Origin: an uncultured Gammaproteobacteria bacterium | GTDB taxonomy: Bacteria; Pseudomonadota; Gammaproteobacteria; Pseudomonadales; Pseudohongiellaceae | Direction: 5' to 3' | DNA length: 64,000 nt | NCBI GenBank assembly: GCA_913060975.1 | Contig: CAJXVC010000004.1 | Location: forward strand, 310,001-374,000 | Program-made: the position numbers and the translations under genes | Shown: piece by piece, positions 60,276-64,000 of the stretch | Position numbering within the stretch: the first letter of the stretch is position 1 | Layout of the letters: the number at the start of each line of letters is the position of its first letter | The notes under the pieces: model-generated | What the model was told of the DNA's origin: nothing | Databases searched by the model: none | What the model saw: the letters and a program-made list of their open reading frames with translations, nothing else

Positions 60276-60808
60276 TACTGAGGAATCTGTCGCAAGGTAA
60301 GTGTCGAGCCGCGCTGCGTGAATTCAACATGTTGCAGGGCGCTCATGCCAAGCAGAATTGTATCACCCATCATGCTGGGTGTGATGCTGGCGCGAATATT
60401 CCGAAAGACAATATTGCCGATCGTGAGTTGCCCGACCTCCGTGGTGTACACATCCACGACGCCATTGGCGGTGGTGGCCTGTGAGCGATAGCCGGGAATC
60501 AGATCAGCTACTTCGGCGATATGCTCAGGAATCGCGACATCGGTTGCGCCGGTATCAAGGAGAAATGTAACGGGTACATTATTGACTGTGCCTCCGGCAA
60601 CGTAGTGACCCTGCCGATTGCGCTCCAGCAACACTTCGCGAACCCCGGAACTTGTCTCCATAGTTTGGGGATTGCGGTTCGGATTGACCCGATTATCGAG
60701 AATGTCATTAAAAAAATAAGTGAGTGCCAGCAAGCTGAAGCCCAGGCAAGCCGTTAGCATACCGAGGCCGAGTCGCTTGCCTGGAGAACCATTTTCGGGG
60801 GAAGACAT
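60275..60808 (-). CDS. membrane-anchored retropepsin-like aspartic protease
   Basis: This 177-residue protein has an N-terminal membrane helix (about 15-33) and a single retropepsin-type domain with the catalytic motif [13 protein letters not shown] (Asp85) and the ILLGMSAL flap-region counterpart. Bacterial members of this family (clan AA, TIGR02281-like) act as dimers; their substrates are unknown. It is translationally coupled to nadC (TAATG overlap). Confidence 0.9.
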   Translation of the reverse strand: MSSPENGSPGKRLGLGMLTACLGFSLLALTYFFNDILDNRVNPNRNPQTMETSSGVREVLLERNRQGHYVAGGTVNNVPVTFLLDTGATDVAIPEHIAEVADLIPGYRSQATTANGVVDVYTTEVGQLTIGNIVFRNIRASITPSMMGDTILLGMSALQHVEFTQRGSTLTLRQIPQ

Positions 60809-61012
60809 TGGCCAAATTATGGCGCATCAACCCTGAATTAGAAAGTGTGATTCGGGTCAAGTTTTTGTAACTTTATTAAAAATCTAACTGGTTGAAAATT
60901 AACGGGTTTAATTTGTCGTCCGGCGAGTCTGTGAGCGATTTCAATTTCTCCATATTGCAGCAATGGTATACAGATGCTGCGTAGGAATTATGAGCAGGGC
61001 AGGAAGGAAACC

Positions 61013-62575
61013 ATGTCATTCGCAACGGAAATAAGCAATGCCACAGCATTGGATGCTGTTGACACCGTGCTGATTGAAAAAGTGCGCTGGTCGCTTCGCC
61101 AACGGCTGCGTAAACAGATGCAAGTTCTGTGTAGCGACTTCTTCGATGAAACTGACGACTTTCTATTCGGTAGTGGTCAAAAAGGTCAGTTTGCCGACGA
61201 CAGTATTTATCTTAACGCCATGCGCGAACTGCGTACTCGGCAAACACATTTCGAAGATCGATTTCTCGACAGCGTCATCAAGCATATCAAACACTCCTAT
61301 TTGCCAGCCGGCCGAGCACGTCATCAATCTGATTTTTCTCTCGAACGCTCTGCAGGAATCGAATCTATAGAAATCGACCTGGCGCTTAAATCCATGCGCC
61401 GGAAAGCCGATAAAACCTATCTTGGACTGACTCGTCAGGTTGAGGATGCGCAGCGGACCATGCGTACCACCATGCAAGCGGAATTAATCGGTTCCAGTGT
61501 GATTCTGGATGCCGTGTGTGAAGCCTTCGCGTGGAATCATTCGTTGTTCAAGCTGCCGCTCGAGATTCGCTTGGTGGTAATCAAGCTGTTTGAACAGCAT
61601 TTCGTCTTGCGCATGGAAAAATACTTCCTCGACATTATCAGTATTGTGAATAATGTGAGCGACCCGAATTTTGTCGATAAACTTTATTCATCATCGTCAG
61701 CATTTCGTTCCTATGCCAATCAGAAATCGAAGACGGTTTTTCAGTCGGCGCCAGTCAAGCAGCTTACAGCTCAGCATGCAGCCAAACCCGGCATTGTCGA
61801 GTCTGCTGTTGGGCAATTAATGGCTTCCATTATGGAGCACAAGCAACTCCCCGAATTCGTAACCCAGATGTTGGAAACCAAATGGCGGAACGTCATGTTT
61901 TTAATTGGCCTTAACAAGGGATGCACGAGTATTGAGTGGAGTGAGGCCAGGCATGCGGCGAATATGTTGGCCACGGTAGTCGACGGCGTCATCGATTTGC
62001 TGGAAGTCGATAGTGCGTCATTGCAGTCCCAGCTGCAGCAGGGCTTCGCACTCATTCAGATGCCAACGGTTGAACAGCAGGCTTTCTTCGCTGAATTGGA
62101 AAGCTATCTTGGCAGCCAGAGCAAACCTCAACCTGGAGTAAAACTCAGTCAGGGTGTTGGCGTGAGTCGTCGGCGTTTGGACAACTCTATGGAAGCATTG
62201 GTCAGCCCTTCTGGTGAAAGCATTCTTGATCAGGATGATCTGGATGAAATCGCCAAAATGCTGGGCGATGACAAAGGTCCAGGCAGTCAGCGCGAATTGT
62301 CAGACTATCTTGTCGATGTGGATGCGCTGAAGAGACCGGAAGTTGTCGATTTCATGCTCAATGGTGCCTATGTACAATGCTTGCTGCGCAGAACTGACGA
62401 TGAACAAGCCATGTACACGATTAGCAAGCAAGGTTCGAAAATTTCCATTACCCGAACGCGTCTGGGGCTGGCTTTGGCATTGCAGTCCGGTGAGTTACGC
62501 CGCAAGTCTGAAAAGCCGATGCATGACAGTGATTCGCGTACAATCATGGAACCAGCCTCGCGGACCCGACATTGA
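61013..62575 (+). CDS. DUF1631-like protein
   Basis: This 520-residue cytoplasmic, mainly helical protein resembles the DUF1631 family, with the segments LPEFVTQMLETKWRNVMFLI and GLNKGCTSIEWSEARHAANML that match its conserved core. The last 60 residues (NGAYVQCLLRRTDDEQ, SKQGSKISITRTRLGLAL) look like a small beta domain, perhaps PilZ-like. Family members are often longer. ATG 61013 follows AAGGAA; an earlier ATG at 60974 is less likely. No function is known. Confidence 0.7.
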   Translation: MSFATEISNATALDAVDTVLIEKVRWSLRQRLRKQMQVLCSDFFDETDDFLFGSGQKGQFADDSIYLNAMRELRTRQTHFEDRFLDSVIKHIKHSYLPAGRARHQSDFSLERSAGIESIEIDLALKSMRRKADKTYLGLTRQVEDAQRTMRTTMQAELIGSSVILDAVCEAFAWNHSLFKLPLEIRLVVIKLFEQHFVLRMEKYFLDIISIVNNVSDPNFVDKLYSSSSAFRSYANQKSKTVFQSAPVKQLTAQHAAKPGIVESAVGQLMASIMEHKQLPEFVTQMLETKWRNVMFLIGLNKGCTSIEWSEARHAANMLATVVDGVIDLLEVDSASLQSQLQQGFALIQMPTVEQQAFFAELESYLGSQSKPQPGVKLSQGVGVSRRRLDNSMEALVSPSGESILDQDDLDEIAKMLGDDKGPGSQRELSDYLVDVDALKRPEVVDFMLNGAYVQCLLRRTDDEQAMYTISKQGSKISITRTRLGLALALQSGELRRKSEKPMHDSDSRTIMEPASRTRH

Positions 62576-62727
62576 TTGCTGATCACTGGTCAGGCTTCGC
62601 AACCTCTCTTTCGCTTTATATCACTCAAGGCCTTGCTGTCTTATCTCCTTGCGCCGGCATTTCACTGGGCGGCTTCCTGCTTGTGCTACCATAGATAATC
62701 CGTAGCTACACTGGTGACCGGGTGACC

Positions 62728-63279
62728 ATGTCCCAACCTTACACAATAGCCAATGGCCTGCTTGCGCAGGCACGATTCGTGGCATCGCCTAATTGCAGCG
62801 AGCGGGGCGCTCCAGTTGATCTGCTCATCATTCACAATATCAGCCTGCCTCCCGGTCAGTTTGGCACTGGCTGTGTCGAAGACTTGTTCTGTAATCGTCT
62901 TGATCCGGTTGCGCACCCCTTTTTTGCTGAGATTCGTGATCTGCGCGTATCGGCGCATTTGCTGATTGATAGGCTGGGCGACGTGACCCAATTTGTCCCC
63001 TTCGACAAGAAAGCCTGGCATGCTGGAGAATCTCTGCACGCCGGACGTAGCAATTGCAATGAGTTTTCTATAGGTATCGAATTGGAAGGTACTGATGACA
63101 GCGGGTTTACTGATGCGCAGTATGACCAGCTAAGCGCAATTACCAAGGCATTGTTTGCGCAGTTTCCACAATTGAATGCCGAGCGGATTGTAGGGCATAG
63201 TGACGTGGCGCCGGGGCGTAAGACTGATCCCGGACCAGGCTTTGACTGGGCGCGTTATCGCCGTGCAGTTGGCGATTGA
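62728..63279 (+). CDS. ampD: 1,6-anhydro-MurNAc-L-alanine amidase AmpD
   Basis: AmpD cleaves recycled anhydro-muropeptides in the cytoplasm and, by doing so, keeps AmpC beta-lactamase repressed in many species. Zinc ligands are H36 (LIIHN), H157 (VGHSDV) and D167 (TDPGP), and K165 is placed as in the family. Length 183 from ATG 62728; a GTG 6 bp upstream is possible. It precedes ampE as in E. coli and Pseudomonas. Confidence 0.97.
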   Translation: MSQPYTIANGLLAQARFVASPNCSERGAPVDLLIIHNISLPPGQFGTGCVEDLFCNRLDPVAHPFFAEIRDLRVSAHLLIDRLGDVTQFVPFDKKAWHAGESLHAGRSNCNEFSIGIELEGTDDSGFTDAQYDQLSAITKALFAQFPQLNAERIVGHSDVAPGRKTDPGPGFDWARYRRAVGD

Positions 63280-63315
63280 TGGCAGGGGTTCTAATAAATT
63301 GAGGTTGCAAAGCAC

Positions 63316-64000
63316 ATGAGTTTTCTGGTGATTTTGATTAGCCTGGCAGTGAATTATTTATGGCTGCGCGATCATGATCGTTTTGATGATGGCTGGTTTT
63401 TCCGCTTTCGGCATCGTATGGAGCAGACCAGTAGCGAACTGTCGGCCAAGTTGCCTGTGAGCTGGCCAATAAACTTGCTATTGATCTATGGCATCCCGCT
63501 AACGACATTGATCCTGTTGCTGTTATTTATCGCCGGCAAAGCCTATGGAATCCCTACCATGTTGGTCCATATATTGGTGTTGCTGGTGGCATTCGATCGC
63601 ACCCAGCCTGGGCAATTGGCGCGGCAATTTCTCACTCGCTGGCGCCAGAATGATGTTGAGGGCTGTGAAGAGTTGGTACGGCTGGAATTTGCGGTGCCTG
63701 TAGATACTGCATTTGAATCGCCTGCACAGCTTGGCAGCTACTTTAGCAAACAGCTTACTTACCGCTGGTTCGAACGCTTATTCGTCATGTTCTTCTGGTA
63801 CATGGTTGGTGGCCCCGTCGCTACTCTGATTTGTTACATTACTTACCAATTGCGCGACAGCCACGGACAGGATCAGGCAGTAAAAGAAGTAGCAATAATT
63901 GATTGGGCAATTGCTCTGCTGGAATGGTTGCCGCTGCGCTTGCTCGCGTTGACCTTCTCGCTGGCCGGTAATTTTGTGACTTGTTTTGAGCGCATGAAAC
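63316..64000 (+). CDS. ampE: regulatory inner-membrane protein AmpE (3' end missing)
   Basis: ATG 63316 opens a frame that runs without a stop to the window end (228 codons). It begins MSFLVILISLAVNYLWLRDH and has hydrophobic segments at about residues 1-15, 52-75, 80-95 and 150-175. Its place right after ampD and its opening identify AmpE, a polytopic protein of the AmpE/CobD-like family with an uncertain role in beta-lactamase induction. About 50-60 C-terminal residues are expected beyond the window. Confidence 0.9.
   Translation, partial: MSFLVILISLAVNYLWLRDHDRFDDGWFFRFRHRMEQTSSELSAKLPVSWPINLLLIYGIPLTTLILLLLFIAGKAYGIPTMLVHILVLLVAFDRTQPGQLARQFLTRWRQNDVEGCEELVRLEFAVPVDTAFESPAQLGSYFSKQLTYRWFERLFVMFFWYMVGGPVATLICYITYQLRDSHGQDQAVKEVAIIDWAIALLEWLPLRLLALTFSLAGNFVTCFERMK

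Overview
The window is chromosomal core DNA from a gammaproteobacterium with moderate GC content. From memory, the gene order closely follows the Pseudomonas chromosome: murA-hisG-hisD, an algW/degS-type protease, cysD-cysNC, zapG/zapE, rplM-rpsI, petABC, sspAB, dolP-diaA-yraN-lpoA, rsmI, rnpB, the whole mraZ-to-ftsZ division and cell wall (dcw) cluster, lpxC, secA, argJ, mutT, yacG-coaE-pilD-pilC-pilB, pilins, nadC and ampDE. The meso-diaminopimelate motif of MurE, LpxC, the bc1 complex and type IV pili fit an aerobic, didermic, piliated bacterium. It is probably a marine or aquatic relative of the Pseudomonadales/Cellvibrionales, but no species can be named from this sequence. There is no transposon, prophage, CRISPR array or tRNA that I can see.

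Layout. 1-5300: the end of murA, hisG, hisD, a periplasmic stress protease on the other strand, and a Nif3-family protein. 5370-8190: sulfate activation (cysD and a fused cysNC). 8260-15140: division and envelope helpers (zapG, zapE), ribosomal proteins L13 and S9, the bc1 complex, in which cytochrome b and c1 are one reading frame, and sspAB. 15150-18740: a leftward envelope operon (lpoA, yraN, diaA, dolP). 19017-20410: rsmI and RNase P RNA. 20619-39050: promoter, MraZ boxes and the dcw cluster, with ftsL, ftsI, murE, murF, mraY, murD, ftsW, murG, murC, ddlB, ftsQ, ftsA and ftsZ mostly overlapping or nearly touching, followed by lpxC. 39243-45217: an M23 peptidase, secA, argJ and a Nudix/ThiE-like fusion. 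45532-47565: a large secreted orphan protein.

47601-57709: yacG, coaE and the pilus assembly genes pilD, pilC and pilB, followed by the most lineage-specific part of the window: a TfpX-like accessory gene, two paralogous pilins, a GT-C-like membrane protein with a C-terminal TPR-like region, and a family 2 glycosyltransferase. I read this as a pilus plus candidate pilin-glycosylation locus. The main pilin has a convincing sigma-54 promoter, and upstream of it lie four TTGTC motifs spaced 32-34 bp apart. 58128-64000: a small cytochrome c, a secreted HNH-type nuclease, nadC, a membrane-anchored retropepsin-like protease, a DUF1631-like protein, ampD and the start of ampE (cut by the window end).

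The parts worth a second look are the petB-petC fusion, the pilin regulatory region with the divergent glycosyltransferase, a 10-bp-phased set of putative MraZ boxes, a degenerate 11-bp repeat array between lpoA and rsmI, and the orphan secreted protein. No clearly new defence or mobile system was found.
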